Shown one piece after another: positions 18,324-27,452 of a stretch of 64,000 bases of DNA. The stretch spans positions 1 through 64,000 of the forward strand of contig NZ_NFLT01000005.1 of NCBI RefSeq assembly GCF_002161055.1, in the 5' to 3' direction. The position numbers and the translations under genes are program-made. The notes beneath the pieces are model-generated. The model worked only from the letters and a program-made list of their open reading frames with translations, had not been told where the DNA came from and did no database searches. Positions within the stretch are counted from its first letter, which is position 1. Each line of letters opens with the position of its first letter. The stretch is from Tyzzerella sp. An114. Its GTDB lineage: Bacteria > Bacillota > Clostridia > Lachnospirales > Anaerotignaceae.

Positions 18324-18444
18324 ATTCTGTTTTAGTTGTAATATGTCTGACAATATTCTCAAATATAATATCTGTATAAATTAAGTTCGGATTATACAGA
18401 GTGAAAATTAAACGAACATAGGGGTAAAAGAAAGGAGAGGTTTT

Positions 18445-21400
18445 ATGAAGTTTAAAAGAACGTTAGCGTCTACATTAGCGGCTGCTATGGTTTGTTCGTC
18501 TGTTCCTACAAATGCTTTTGCATCAGATACAGCCAGCGGTGTTCTTGACGATAACTATGAACTTTATCCTAATGTGCAGGAAATCACTTATGATGACAGT
18601 GTTGTGACACTTCCTGAAATAGTTAATGCGGTTTTTGAAGAAGGAATTGATGAATATACTGTTGATAGAGCAGAGTATGCTCTTGGTGCTGCTGGAATAA
18701 GCATGAATACAGTTGATGCTGCAAATCTTGAAAGTAAAAATGTTGAAGAAGCAGTTACTTATGAGGAACCTGTAAAAGAAGAAACAAAAGAAGAAATTGT
18801 AACAGAGGAAGTTTCAGAGGAAACAACAGAAGAAGTTGAAAATACTGATGCAGTAATTGAAGCTCCTGCAAATGAAGATACAGTTACAGAAGCATCTTTA
18901 GAAAAAGATACTGAAGAAGCAGTTGTATCTGAAGATAAAACAGAAGTAACAGAAGAAGTTGACTCAGGATTTACAGTTGAGCCAGAAGGAGAAATAACAG
19001 AAGAAGTAGACCCAGGATTTACAGTAGACCCAGAAGGAGAAACAACAGAAGAAATTGACCCAGGATTTACAGTAGACCCAGAAGGAGAAGCGACAGAAGA
19101 AATTGACCCAGGATTTACAGTAGACCCAGAAGGAGAAGTGACAGAAGAAATTGACCCAGGTTTTGGAGTTAACCCAGATGATGTTGTAGACCCAGGATTT
19201 ACAATAGACCAAGAACTTGAATCTACTCCAGAAAAAATGATTTTAAACGAATTAAAAGCTGGAGAAGATGTACAGTTATTAGTTGGTATATATGGAAATG
19301 AAGATAACACAGTTGATGACTGGTTCAATGAAAATGTAAAAGATGCAGATTACACAGTTCTTGAAAAAACAGATTCATATATGCTTGTTATAAAAGGCAA
19401 CCAGATAGCAGTTCTTGGACGTGATACAGACGCTGCTTTCTATGGTCTTACAACACTTAAACAGATAATGACACAGATAAATTCATCTACAAGAGAAGTT
19501 CGAGCTCTTTCAATTAATGACTGGGCAGACATTGCATCTCGTGGATTTATCGAAGGTTACTATGGTGAGCCTTGGAGTGTTGAAGACAGAGCAGAGCTTA
19601 TGAGATTTGGTGGAGAAATAAAACTTAATTCATATTTCTATGCACCAAAAGATGACCCTAAACACAATTCTAGATGGCGTGAATTATATACACAAGATGA
19701 ACTTGAAAGATTAGTAAAACCTCTTGCAGAGGCTGGAAATGCTTCAAAATGTCAGTTTGTTTTTGCTCTTCATCCATTTATGTATAATCCTATAACAAAT
19801 TCAAATTATGATGAAACTATTAAAATATTAAAAGCAAAATTTGAACAGGTTATGGGTGCTGGTGTTCGTCAGATAGCTGTACTTGCAGACGATGCTGGAA
19901 ATCAGGGTTCAGATTTATATATTAAACTTATGACAGAACTTGTTGATTGGGTTTCATCAGAAGAAATGCAGTCAAAATATCCTGGACTTAAGACAACTAT
20001 TCCTTTCTGTCCTGTTGAGTATATGTACAATGGTGCTTCTTGGATGTCAAATCTTCCAGAGGAAGTTCCTGTTGTTATGACAGGTGGAAAGATTTGGGGT
20101 GAAGTTTCTGATAATTTTACAAATGTATTCTATAATAATGTAAAACGTGGACCATATATGTGGATTAACTGGCCATGTACAGACAACTCAAAACGTCACC
20201 TTATAATGGGTGGATTTAAAGATTTCCTTCACCCAGGAGTAAACCCAGAAAAAATTCAGGGTATAGTGCTTAACCCAATGCAGCAGTCAGAGCCTTCAAA
20301 GGTTGCTATATTCGGTAATGCTTGTTATTCATGGAATATTTGGGAGGATGGAGAAACAGCTGACCAGGCTTGGTATGACTCATTCAAATATGTAGACCAT
20401 GAAACATATAAAGAAACACCAGAGTCAAAGGCACTTCGTGAAATTTCAAAACACATGATTAACCAAAACATGGATAGTCGTGTAAGAGTTCTTCAGGAGT
20501 CTGTTGACCTTAAACCAAAACTTAATGAATTTAAAGAAAAACTTGCAAATGAAACTCTTACAAAAGAAGACATTGAGTCAATGCGTAAAGAGTTTACTAA
20601 ACTTCAGGAGGCAGCTGCTATCTATAAAGAAAGTGGAAATGAACGTCTTGCAGGTCAGATGGTATACTGGCTTGATACATGGCAGAATGTAACAGAAGCT
20701 GCTGATATATTCTTAAATGCACTTGAAGAATATTATATAAATGACAATGCAGGAGTAGTTCCAGAATATTATGTTGCTGGACAGGCACAGTTGGAAGAAG
20801 CTGAAACACATGGTTTTAGTTATATAGACCATACTGAATATGCTGAAGTTGGTGTACAGCATATAATGCCGTTCTTAAGAACAATACGTGATAAAATTGC
20901 TATTATAGCTGAACTTACTGTTGACCCATCAAAAGTTATTGCAACACCAATAACAAATATTGAGGCAACAACAAAAGGAACAATTTCAAATATAATTGAT
21001 GGTAATGAAAAATCAGAAGTATACTTTGAAAAAGAAATAAAAACTGGCGATTATATAGGTATTGTTTATAACCGTCCAATAGCTATTGACAGTGTTCTTT
21101 TTGCAACAGGTCGTTCAGGAAACATGGCTGACACATTTAGCACATGTAAACTTGAGTACACAGAAGATGGTGTTGAATGGAAAGATGTTCCTGATGTAAC
21201 TTTCTCAGGAAGTAAAACTGAAATGAAAGCTGAAAACCTTGGTCTTAAAGCTAAAGGTATCAGAATGACAGCCACAGCAAACAATGCAAAATGGCTTGGT
21301 GTAAGAGAAATATATATAAATAATTTACCAGTAGAAGCACCAGTTGATGAAGTAAAACCTCTCAGTGGAACTGTTTACAGAACAAGTGGATATACTGTTT

Positions 21401-24400
21401 ACAGTGGTGCAGAGAAAAACCTTACAGACGGTGATGACAGTACAATAGTTTGGTACAATCCTTCAACTTCAAAGAAAGATACTTGTCTTGTTGGTGATTA
21501 TTTAGGTCTTGACCTTGGTTCTGTTAAGAAAGTAGGAAAAGTACATATCGTTGTTGGTGACGGAAGTGGAGATAAATGGGAAACATATCGTCTTGAATAT
21601 TCTGTTAACGGCGAAGAATGGACTAAAGTTAAGGATATAACAGGAAAAGCAACTGGAAAAGATACAACAGATGTTGACCTTGAAGGTGTTGAGGCTAGAT
21701 ATGTTCGTATTGTTAACACTAAAGAACGTAATGTATGGGTTAAATTCTCAGAATTTGATGTATATGAATATGTAGAAGATAAAACAGAAGTTATTCATTC
21801 AGAAGCTTGGAAAATACATCAAGGTTCCCTTGATAATTTATTAGATGGAAAAGACAATACATTTGTATGGTTTGACCCAGACGGAACACCAAACAATCCA
21901 GAACATCCAGATGATAGTCTTGTAGGCGATTATATAGGACTTAATCTTGGAGAAGTTAAACAGATTGGAAACGTTCGTTTCGTAATTGGAAATGGTAATG
22001 GAGATAAATGGAAAAAATATCACCTTGAATATTCTGTTGATGGTGAAACTTATACACCTGTAAAGAGTTTTGAGGGAAGCCAGTCTGGTTCAGATGTTAT
22101 TGAAGTTAACCTTGGCGGAATTGAAGCACAGTATGTGCGTATGGTAAATGATGAGATAGTTGATGCTTGGATTAAATTCTCAGAAATAACAGTTAATGAG
22201 TTTAATCCTGAAACTGACACAGCAAAACATGCTATATCAAATAATGCTGATGTATTAAAAGGTGTTTGTGGAGTTGTTTCAGAAAATGAAGCTACAATAT
22301 CAAAAGCATCAGAAATAACACTTAATCCGGGAGACTATGTTGGTCTTGAACTTGAGCGTATAAGCGGAATTGGTTCAATAACTGTTGATAAGACAGGTGG
22401 AGAAACACTTACACTTAAAGCAGGTGCAAACCTTGAAGAAATGAAAGCTTATACAGAAGGCAAAGTAAATGCTCGTTATGTATATATCCAGAATGATACA
22501 GATGAAGTTGTAACATTCCACCTTAATGAACTTAAAGTTACAGTTGAGGAAGCAACAGGAATAGTATTTGATAGCATAAGCTCAAATCTTCCTCTTGCAC
22601 CACAGTGGAATCAGGATGACGCTATAAAAACTGGTACAACAGGAAACTGGTTTGACGGAAATGTAAATACAGGTGCAGTGTTTAGCCGTTATCAGGTAAA
22701 AGATGGTTGGATAATGTATGACTTAGGTCAGACACGTGAAATAAGAAAGATTGAAGCTCTTATTCCAGACACTAACCAGAACTATATTCGTGATGGTTTA
22801 ATTGAAGTTGCAGCTGACAAAGATGGAGAATGGACAACAGTTGTAACAATGACTGACAATAAAGAGGCTACTGAATGGGATTCAAGTACAGCTGGTTCAA
22901 TCGGTTGGGGTCAGGCAAGTAGTAATTATCCAAACTTTAGAAGTTTTTCAGGAGAACTTGAATCACCAGTAAATGCACGTTATCTCCGTGTAAAACTTAC
23001 ATCAAATTATTCACATAGATTTATTGGTCTCAATGAAATAATAATAAATGATGGTGAATATGTACCTGTTAATGGAAATCCTACTTTTGTAGTTGACCCA
23101 GCTGAGGTTTCTGCTGATTTTGTTCCAGAAAATATTATTGACGGAAGCATAACAACAGCATTTAAACCTAATATGACAGGTCGTGAAACAGGAAGCCTTG
23201 TTTACAATCTTTCAGATGTAACTCATATTGACCAGATTAATGTACTTCAGAGTAGCTCAGCAATAAGTAATGCAAAAGTATATGTGCGTGGTACACGTTC
23301 AAACCCTGCTAATATTGCTACTCTTTCAGAAGAAAATGACAACTGGGTACAAGTAGGAACTCTCACAGAGCCTCTTACAACTGTTTATACATATATGTTT
23401 GACAGTATCTATTCAATTAAACTTGAATGGGAAAATGTTACACCAGTATTCTATGAAATTGTTACAGTTGCAAATGGTGCTCTTGAAATAGACACAACAC
23501 AGCTTAGCAAACTTTACGCTTCAACTGGAGAAATTAAAGATGAAAGTTACTATGATGAAGAACTTCTTAAAGCATATAAAGATGCTAGAGCTCATGCAGA
23601 AGGAATTCTTAATGGTACTATTGAACCAAAAACACAGTCAGAGGTTTTAGAGGCTTATGACAAACTTAATGCTGCATATAAAGAACTTATAAACAGCATT
23701 ACTGAACTTGATATTGCTAAAGCAGAATTGCAGAAAGTAATTGATAGCTATGATGAGACACTTTATACAAAATCATCATGGACTGCATTTATTGAAAGTG
23801 AAGCTTATACAAAAGCAATTGAAGCTCTTAAAGGCGAAGATATAGAAGCTGTTAAACAGGCTGCTATTGATGTAGTTGAAGAAGCAAAAGTTACTCTTAA
23901 ACTTAGCGGAGATACAAAAGCTCTTGAAGCTATGGTTAAAGAGGCTGAAAAATTAAATAAAGATGATTATACATCAGATACATATGCTAAACTTGAAGAG
24001 ACATTAAAAGCAACAAAAGACGCTCTTGCAAAAGGCGACTTATCAGAAGAAGACGTTGCAAAATTACTTGAAAATCTTTCAAATGCAATTGAGGGACTTG
24101 AAAAAGCTCCTACTGAGGAAAGCAGTTCTTCATCAGGTGGTGGACACTACACTGTAAAACCAACAAGACCTGGTGAAACAATTAAAGATGATGATGTTCC
24201 TCTTGTTGAAAACCCAGATGACAAAGAAGATGCTCTCTTTGCAGATGTTACAGAAAATAGCTGGTTCTATGAAAGTCTTGAATTTGCTGTTGAAAATAAC
24301 CTTATATCAGGTATCAATGGAAAATTTGAGCCAAACTTAAATACAACAAGAGCAATGCTTGTTGCTGTATTACATAGACTGGATAACAATGCTGAAGCAA

Positions 24401-24777
24401 CAAAAGATTTAGAGTTTAAAGATGTAACAACATCAGATTGGTTCTACAATGATATAGCTTGGGCTGTTGAAAGTGGTATCGTATCAGGAATGAGCGAAGA
24501 TACATTTGCTCCAAATGATAACCTTACAAGAGAACAGCTTGCAGTTATGATTTATCAGTATGCTAAATATAAAGAAATGAATACAGAAGTTACAGAAGAC
24601 CATGTTGCAAAATATGATGATGTATCATCAGTTTCAGAATGGGCTAAAGAAGGAATGAACTTCTGTATTGAAAATGGTATTTTCTCAGGAAGAACAGATA
24701 AAGAACTTGCTCCTAAAGCGTTTGCTACAAGAGCAGAACTTGTTTCTGTAATTGACAGATTTGTAAATGAAAAATAA
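18445..24777 (+). CDS. SLH-anchored GH84 beta-N-acetylglucosaminidase (NagH/NagJ-like) with F5/8C domains
   Basis: 2110 residues. Signal peptide (cleavage likely after AFA, about residue 26); N-terminal GH20b-like domain in two pieces (about 36-95 and 275-340) separated by an acidic, repeat-rich insertion; GH84 barrel (about 360-660) with RGFIEGYYGEPW, YAPKDDP and the catalytic Asp pair Asp482-Asp483 (VLADDAG). Then a helical domain, four or five F5/8C (CBM32-like) modules (about 832-962, 977-1109, 1115-1253, 1373-1537, 1540-1670), three FIVAR-like helical repeats (about 1680-1890), a Ser/Gly linker and three SLH motifs (about 1930-2110). It resembles clostridial hyaluronidase/O-GlcNAcase toxins but is held on the cell wall by SLH rather than released. 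Likely role: trimming GlcNAc from host or mucin glycans. Confidence 0.94.
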   Translation: MKFKRTLASTLAAAMVCSSVPTNAFASDTASGVLDDNYELYPNVQEITYDDSVVTLPEIVNAVFEEGIDEYTVDRAEYALGAAGISMNTVDAANLESKNVEEAVTYEEPVKEETKEEIVTEEVSEETTEEVENTDAVIEAPANEDTVTEASLEKDTEEAVVSEDKTEVTEEVDSGFTVEPEGEITEEVDPGFTVDPEGETTEEIDPGFTVDPEGEATEEIDPGFTVDPEGEVTEEIDPGFGVNPDDVVDPGFTIDQELESTPEKMILNELKAGEDVQLLVGIYGNEDNTVDDWFNENVKDADYTVLEKTDSYMLVIKGNQIAVLGRDTDAAFYGLTTLKQIMTQINSSTREVRALSINDWADIASRGFIEGYYGEPWSVEDRAELMRFGGEIKLNSYFYAPKDDPKHNSRWRELYTQDELERLVKPLAEAGNASKCQFVFALHPFMYNPITNSNYDETIKILKAKFEQVMGAGVRQIAVLADDAGNQGSDLYIKLMTELVDWVSSEEMQSKYPGLKTTIPFCPVEYMYNGASWMSNLPEEVPVVMTGGKIWGEVSDNFTNVFYNNVKRGPYMWINWPCTDNSKRHLIMGGFKDFLHPGVNPEKIQGIVLNPMQQSEPSKVAIFGNACYSWNIWEDGETADQAWYDSFKYVDHETYKETPESKALREISKHMINQNMDSRVRVLQESVDLKPKLNEFKEKLANETLTKEDIESMRKEFTKLQEAAAIYKESGNERLAGQMVYWLDTWQNVTEAADIFLNALEEYYINDNAGVVPEYYVAGQAQLEEAETHGFSYIDHTEYAEVGVQHIMPFLRTIRDKIAIIAELTVDPSKVIATPITNIEATTKGTISNIIDGNEKSEVYFEKEIKTGDYIGIVYNRPIAIDSVLFATGRSGNMADTFSTCKLEYTEDGVEWKDVPDVTFSGSKTEMKAENLGLKAKGIRMTATANNAKWLGVREIYINNLPVEAPVDEVKPLSGTVYRTSGYTVYSGAEKNLTDGDDSTIVWYNPSTSKKDTCLVGDYLGLDLGSVKKVGKVHIVVGDGSGDKWETYRLEYSVNGEEWTKVKDITGKATGKDTTDVDLEGVEARYVRIVNTKERNVWVKFSEFDVYEYVEDKTEVIHSEAWKIHQGSLDNLLDGKDNTFVWFDPDGTPNNPEHPDDSLVGDYIGLNLGEVKQIGNVRFVIGNGNGDKWKKYHLEYSVDGETYTPVKSFEGSQSGSDVIEVNLGGIEAQYVRMVNDEIVDAWIKFSEITVNEFNPETDTAKHAISNNADVLKGVCGVVSENEATISKASEITLNPGDYVGLELERISGIGSITVDKTGGETLTLKAGANLEEMKAYTEGKVNARYVYIQNDTDEVVTFHLNELKVTVEEATGIVFDSISSNLPLAPQWNQDDAIKTGTTGNWFDGNVNTGAVFSRYQVKDGWIMYDLGQTREIRKIEALIPDTNQNYIRDGLIEVAADKDGEWTTVVTMTDNKEATEWDSSTAGSIGWGQASSNYPNFRSFSGELESPVNARYLRVKLTSNYSHRFIGLNEIIINDGEYVPVNGNPTFVVDPAEVSADFVPENIIDGSITTAFKPNMTGRETGSLVYNLSDVTHIDQINVLQSSSAISNAKVYVRGTRSNPANIATLSEENDNWVQVGTLTEPLTTVYTYMFDSIYSIKLEWENVTPVFYEIVTVANGALEIDTTQLSKLYASTGEIKDESYYDEELLKAYKDARAHAEGILNGTIEPKTQSEVLEAYDKLNAAYKELINSITELDIAKAELQKVIDSYDETLYTKSSWTAFIESEAYTKAIEALKGEDIEAVKQAAIDVVEEAKVTLKLSGDTKALEAMVKEAEKLNKDDYTSDTYAKLEETLKATKDALAKGDLSEEDVAKLLENLSNAIEGLEKAPTEESSSSSGGGHYTVKPTRPGETIKDDDVPLVENPDDKEDALFADVTENSWFYESLEFAVENNLISGINGKFEPNLNTTRAMLVAVLHRLDNNAEATKDLEFKDVTTSDWFYNDIAWAVESGIVSGMSEDTFAPNDNLTREQLAVMIYQYAKYKEMNTEVTEDHVAKYDDVSSVSEWAKEGMNFCIENGIFSGRTDKELAPKAFATRAELVSVIDRFVNEK
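18943..19211 (+). repeat. 48-nt tandem repeat inside the GH84 gene
   Basis: Five tandem 48-nt units (18943, 18991, 19039, 19087 and 19135) plus a partial unit encode the 16-residue motif E-x-TEE-[VI]-DPGFTVDPEG. The units are nearly identical at DNA level in the middle and degenerate at the ends. They form the last part of an acidic insertion within the GH84 N-terminal domain, and repeat number could vary between strains. Confidence 0.9.
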
Positions 24778-24877
24778 TTACTTGCTTTATAGTGTTATAA
24801 ATGTCTGAATTCTCCCCCCAATAAGAAGCAGATTATTAAAAAAATCCTATATATAAAGCAAATATTTATAAAGAGAA

Positions 24878-24905
24878 GCCGCAGGAATTATTTCCTGCGG
24901 TTTTT
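24878..24905 (+). terminator. Intrinsic terminator of the GH84 gene
   Basis: Stem CCGCAGGAA/TTCCTGCGG with a 4-nt loop and a following T run, about 100 nt after the stop codon. Confidence 0.93.
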
Positions 24906-24913
24906 CTGTTGTC

Positions 24914-24942
24914 TTGACATAAATAACATTAGATTTTAAAAT
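24914..24942 (+). promoter_or_regulatory. SigA-type promoter of the flavodoxin gene
   Basis: TTGACA at 24914-24919, a 17-nt spacer and TAAAAT at 24937-24942, directly after the upstream terminator and about 26 nt before the start codon. Confidence 0.65.
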
Positions 24943-24967
24943 TATAAAAAGAATAGGAGTGATAATA

Positions 24968-25483
24968 TTGAAAACAGTTATAATTTATGGCACAAAGTAT
25001 GGAACAACAAAAAAATGTGTTGATTCTCTTTGTGAAAAAATAGAGGGAGATTTTGACCTTGTTGAAATTTCAGAAGCTGATAAAAAAACAATAAAAAATG
25101 CAGATAGAGTTATTATTGTTACACCAATATATATAGGAGATTTTTATAAAGGTATTAAAAAATATTGTAAGAAAAATATTGAAGAACTTCTTAAAAAAGA
25201 TGTATATATAATGATGTGTTGTTCAACAAAAGATGAGTGGCTTTTAGGTGGATATGTAATAAAAAATACAAGTCCTCTTTTTATGAAACACGTAAAAACA
25301 TTTATGAGTGTGGGAGGAGCTTTAAACTATGATAATCTCACATTCACAGAGAAAAAACTTATAGATTTTGTACTTAAAAAAGGTCAAAATAATAACCGTC
25401 AAGAACTTAAGTATATGAACAATGTTGAAGAAGATAGAATACAGAAATTTGCTGATATTGTAAACGGTAAATGTGAAGCATAA
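24968..25483 (+). CDS. Flavodoxin domain protein (HemG/protoporphyrinogen oxidase-like)
   Basis: About 171 residues. The N-terminus KTVIIYGTKYGTTKKC matches the FMN-binding T/S-x-T/Y-GTT loop of flavodoxins and of the menaquinone-dependent protoporphyrinogen oxidase group, and RVIIVTPIYIGDFY is the second flavin loop. I choose the TTG at 24968, 8 nt after TAGGAG; the GTG at 24959 overlaps that site. It has its own promoter and terminator, so it is monocistronic. Electron partner unknown. Confidence 0.82.
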   Translation: MKTVIIYGTKYGTTKKCVDSLCEKIEGDFDLVEISEADKKTIKNADRVIIVTPIYIGDFYKGIKKYCKKNIEELLKKDVYIMMCCSTKDEWLLGGYVIKNTSPLFMKHVKTFMSVGGALNYDNLTFTEKKLIDFVLKKGQNNNRQELKYMNNVEEDRIQKFADIVNGKCEA

Positions 25484-25494
25484 ATAATATATTT

Positions 25495-25521
25495 TCCGAA
25501 GTTTCAAACTTCGGATTTTTT
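25495..25521 (+). terminator. Intrinsic terminator of the flavodoxin gene
   Basis: Stem CCGAAGT/ACTTCGG with loop TTCAA, followed by a T run, 12 nt after the stop codon. Confidence 0.92.
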
Positions 25522-25618
25522 ATTCTAAAATTTATATTATATACTATATTTTTTGGAGTTAATAAAGTATAATAAGATGTTAATGTAGTTGATTTTGTTT
25601 TGAAAACGGAGGATTTAT

Positions 25619-26560
25619 ATGCGATATATAAATGAAATAAGAGAAGGAGAAAATGTAGTTGAGCATTTTTTATGTAAAAGCAAACAGACTTTAAAATCTC
25701 GTGCTGGTAAAAGCTATCTTTCATTAAAATTACAGGATAAAACAGGAACTGTTGATGCTAAAGTTTGGGAACTTAATAATGATATAAAAGCTTTTGAAGA
25801 AAATGAATTTATAAAAATTGATGGTACTGCAATAGTATATCAAAATGAAATACAGCTTAATGTAAAGAAAATAAGAAGAAGTCTTGAAGGCGAATATGAC
25901 CCTATGGACTATATTCCAAGTACAGAAAAAAATATTGATGATATGACAAAAGAACTTATTGGTTATATCAATACAATAAAAAATACTTTTATTAAAAAAC
26001 TTCTTGAAGATATTTTTATAAATAATACTACAATAAGTAAAAAAATTAAATACCACTCAGCAGCAAAAAATATACACCATGGATATATGGGAGGACTTGT
26101 TGAGCATACTCTTTCTGTAACACAGATTTGTGATTTTATGGCACCAAGATATAAATATGTAGATAGAGACATACTTATTGCTGCCGCAATGCTCCACGAT
26201 ATAGGTAAAATATATGAGCTTTCAGATTTTCCAGAAAATGATTACACTGATGATGGACAGCTTTTAGGACATATTATAATAGGAACAGAGCTTATAACAG
26301 AGACAGCTAGAAATATAAATGGTTTTCCTAAAAAACTTGAGAGTATTTTAAAACATTGTATACTCTCTCATCATGGTGAATACGAATATGGTTCTCCACA
26401 GCTTCCAAAAACAATAGAAGCCTTTATTCTTCACTGTGCCGACAATATGGACGCAAAAGTAAAAGTTATTGAGGAGATGATTGATACTGACAGTACAGCG
26501 GGAAGTTGGGTTGGTTATCAGAAAATGCTCCAGAGAAATATTAGAAAGTCTGATTATTAA
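25619..26560 (+). CDS. YhaM-like 3'-5' exonuclease (OB fold plus HD domain)
   Basis: 313 residues. The N-terminal OB-fold (about 1-90; KSYLSLKLQDKTGTVDAKVW) is followed by an HD phosphohydrolase domain with His193-Asp194 (AMLHDIGKIYEL), further histidines in LSHHGEYEYGSP, and Asp in HCADNMDAK. This is the domain order of YhaM/CbfA exoribonucleases of Firmicutes, which degrade RNA or DNA from the 3' end. It heads a run of overlapping genes: the next ORF starts on its stop codon (TAATG). Confidence 0.92.
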   Translation: MRYINEIREGENVVEHFLCKSKQTLKSRAGKSYLSLKLQDKTGTVDAKVWELNNDIKAFEENEFIKIDGTAIVYQNEIQLNVKKIRRSLEGEYDPMDYIPSTEKNIDDMTKELIGYINTIKNTFIKKLLEDIFINNTTISKKIKYHSAAKNIHHGYMGGLVEHTLSVTQICDFMAPRYKYVDRDILIAAAMLHDIGKIYELSDFPENDYTDDGQLLGHIIIGTELITETARNINGFPKKLESILKHCILSHHGEYEYGSPQLPKTIEAFILHCADNMDAKVKVIEEMIDTDSTAGSWVGYQKMLQRNIRKSDY

Positions 26561-26871
26561 TGTCTGAAAAACTTAAAAATTCAAGAACAACTATTTCGGC
26601 ATCAGAGATTAACAGATTTACCTATTGTAATTATCAGTGGTATTATGAAAGGCTTTATGGAAGTAAACAACTTAGAGAGCTTAAAGGGGAAAGAAATAAA
26701 AAAATCGGAGTAGAAAATACCTATTCAAATTTTAAAAGGGGCACCGACTTTCACAATGAAGGTTACAGAAAAATGATGGCAAGAAGAAAATTAATAAGAG
26801 GGTGTATTATTGCGATAGTGATAATAATATTATGTACATTTATATATTTTAAGGTGAGACAAGGTGTTTAA
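26560..26871 (+). CDS. Membrane-anchored N-terminal half of a Cas4/RecB-like nuclease
   Basis: 103 residues. ISASEINRFTYCNYQWYYER matches the start of Cas4/Dna2-type PD-(D/E)XK nucleases, where a single N-terminal Cys (here Cys23) serves the iron-sulfur cluster. FKRGTDFHNE supplies the motif I His (His65). One membrane span (about 79-98) ends the protein. The catalytic Asp and E-x-K residues are absent but occur in the next ORF, which overlaps by 8 nt. I infer that the two products together make one nuclease. It is not part of a CRISPR locus. Confidence 0.7.
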   Translation: MSEKLKNSRTTISASEINRFTYCNYQWYYERLYGSKQLRELKGERNKKIGVENTYSNFKRGTDFHNEGYRKMMARRKLIRGCIIAIVIIILCTFIYFKVRQGV

Positions 26872-27448
26872 AGAATTAAATTTTAATATTGATATAGTTT
26901 TTGGTATATGTATTGCTGTAATAGTGATACTTTTGTATGTAAGAATTAAAAATGGCGGATATATAAAGAAAAAATCATCTTTAAGTATGCCGGGATATGT
27001 TCTTGTATACACAGACCAAAGTGCAGATAAAAAAGAAAAAAATGTTGAATACAGTAAAATATTATATTCTGAAAAATATGATATCCAGGGAAAGCCTGAT
27101 TATATATTTAAAAAGGCTATTGGAAGAAGTCTTGTTCCTCTTGAAGTTAAAAGTGGAACAATAGGAAGTGATGAGCGACCTCATAAAGGTGACTTGTTAC
27201 AGCTTGCATCGTATTTTATTATAATTGAAGATGTTTATGGTGTTAAACCAAGATACGGAAAACTTGTTTATAGAGATTATATGTTTAAAGTTAGAAATAC
27301 AAGACGTATAAGAAAAGAAGTTATTAAGACAGTAAATTCTATGCGTAATATGATGAAGACTGGAAAAGGTGAGGCGAATGCTTCCTTTGTAAATTGTCGT
27401 TATTGTCTTTGTAGAGGAACAGTTTGTAAATATTGTAAAAAGGAATGA
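26864..27448 (+). CDS. Membrane-anchored C-terminal half of a Cas4/RecB-like nuclease
   Basis: 194 residues. One N-terminal membrane span (about 9-28), then the PD-(D/E)XK core: Asp79 (QGKPDYIF), Glu94-Val-Lys96 (PLEVKSG), and the QLASY helix motif (DLLQLASYFIII). The C-terminus carries five cysteines (178, 181, 183, 188 and 191), the usual place of the Cas4/AddB iron-sulfur cluster; the fourth cluster ligand would come from Cys23 of the preceding protein. The GTG start follows AAGGTGA. Predicted topology puts both halves in the cytoplasm at the membrane. Confidence 0.75.
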   Translation: MFKELNFNIDIVFGICIAVIVILLYVRIKNGGYIKKKSSLSMPGYVLVYTDQSADKKEKNVEYSKILYSEKYDIQGKPDYIFKKAIGRSLVPLEVKSGTIGSDERPHKGDLLQLASYFIIIEDVYGVKPRYGKLVYRDYMFKVRNTRRIRKEVIKTVNSMRNMMKTGKGEANASFVNCRYCLCRGTVCKYCKKE

Positions 27449-27452
27449 TTTT

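Noticed and set aside
18230-18330. c-di-GMP-I (GEMM) riboswitch
   Set aside because: GGTAG...GTAACCG loosely resembles the 3' part of the GEMM consensus, but the required upstream parts (GGGCAAACC-type and GACGCAAAGCC-type segments) are missing.
18943-19211. CRISPR-like regular repeat
   Set aside because: Units are directly adjacent with no spacers and encode an in-frame peptide repeat. The Cas4-like proteins at 26560-27448 have no cas1, cas2 or array near them.
18759-19328. Open minus-strand frame of 189 codons with Ser/Val/Pro repeats
   Set aside because: It is the antisense shadow of the 48-nt repeats in the GH84 gene, with no ribosome-binding site and low-complexity composition.
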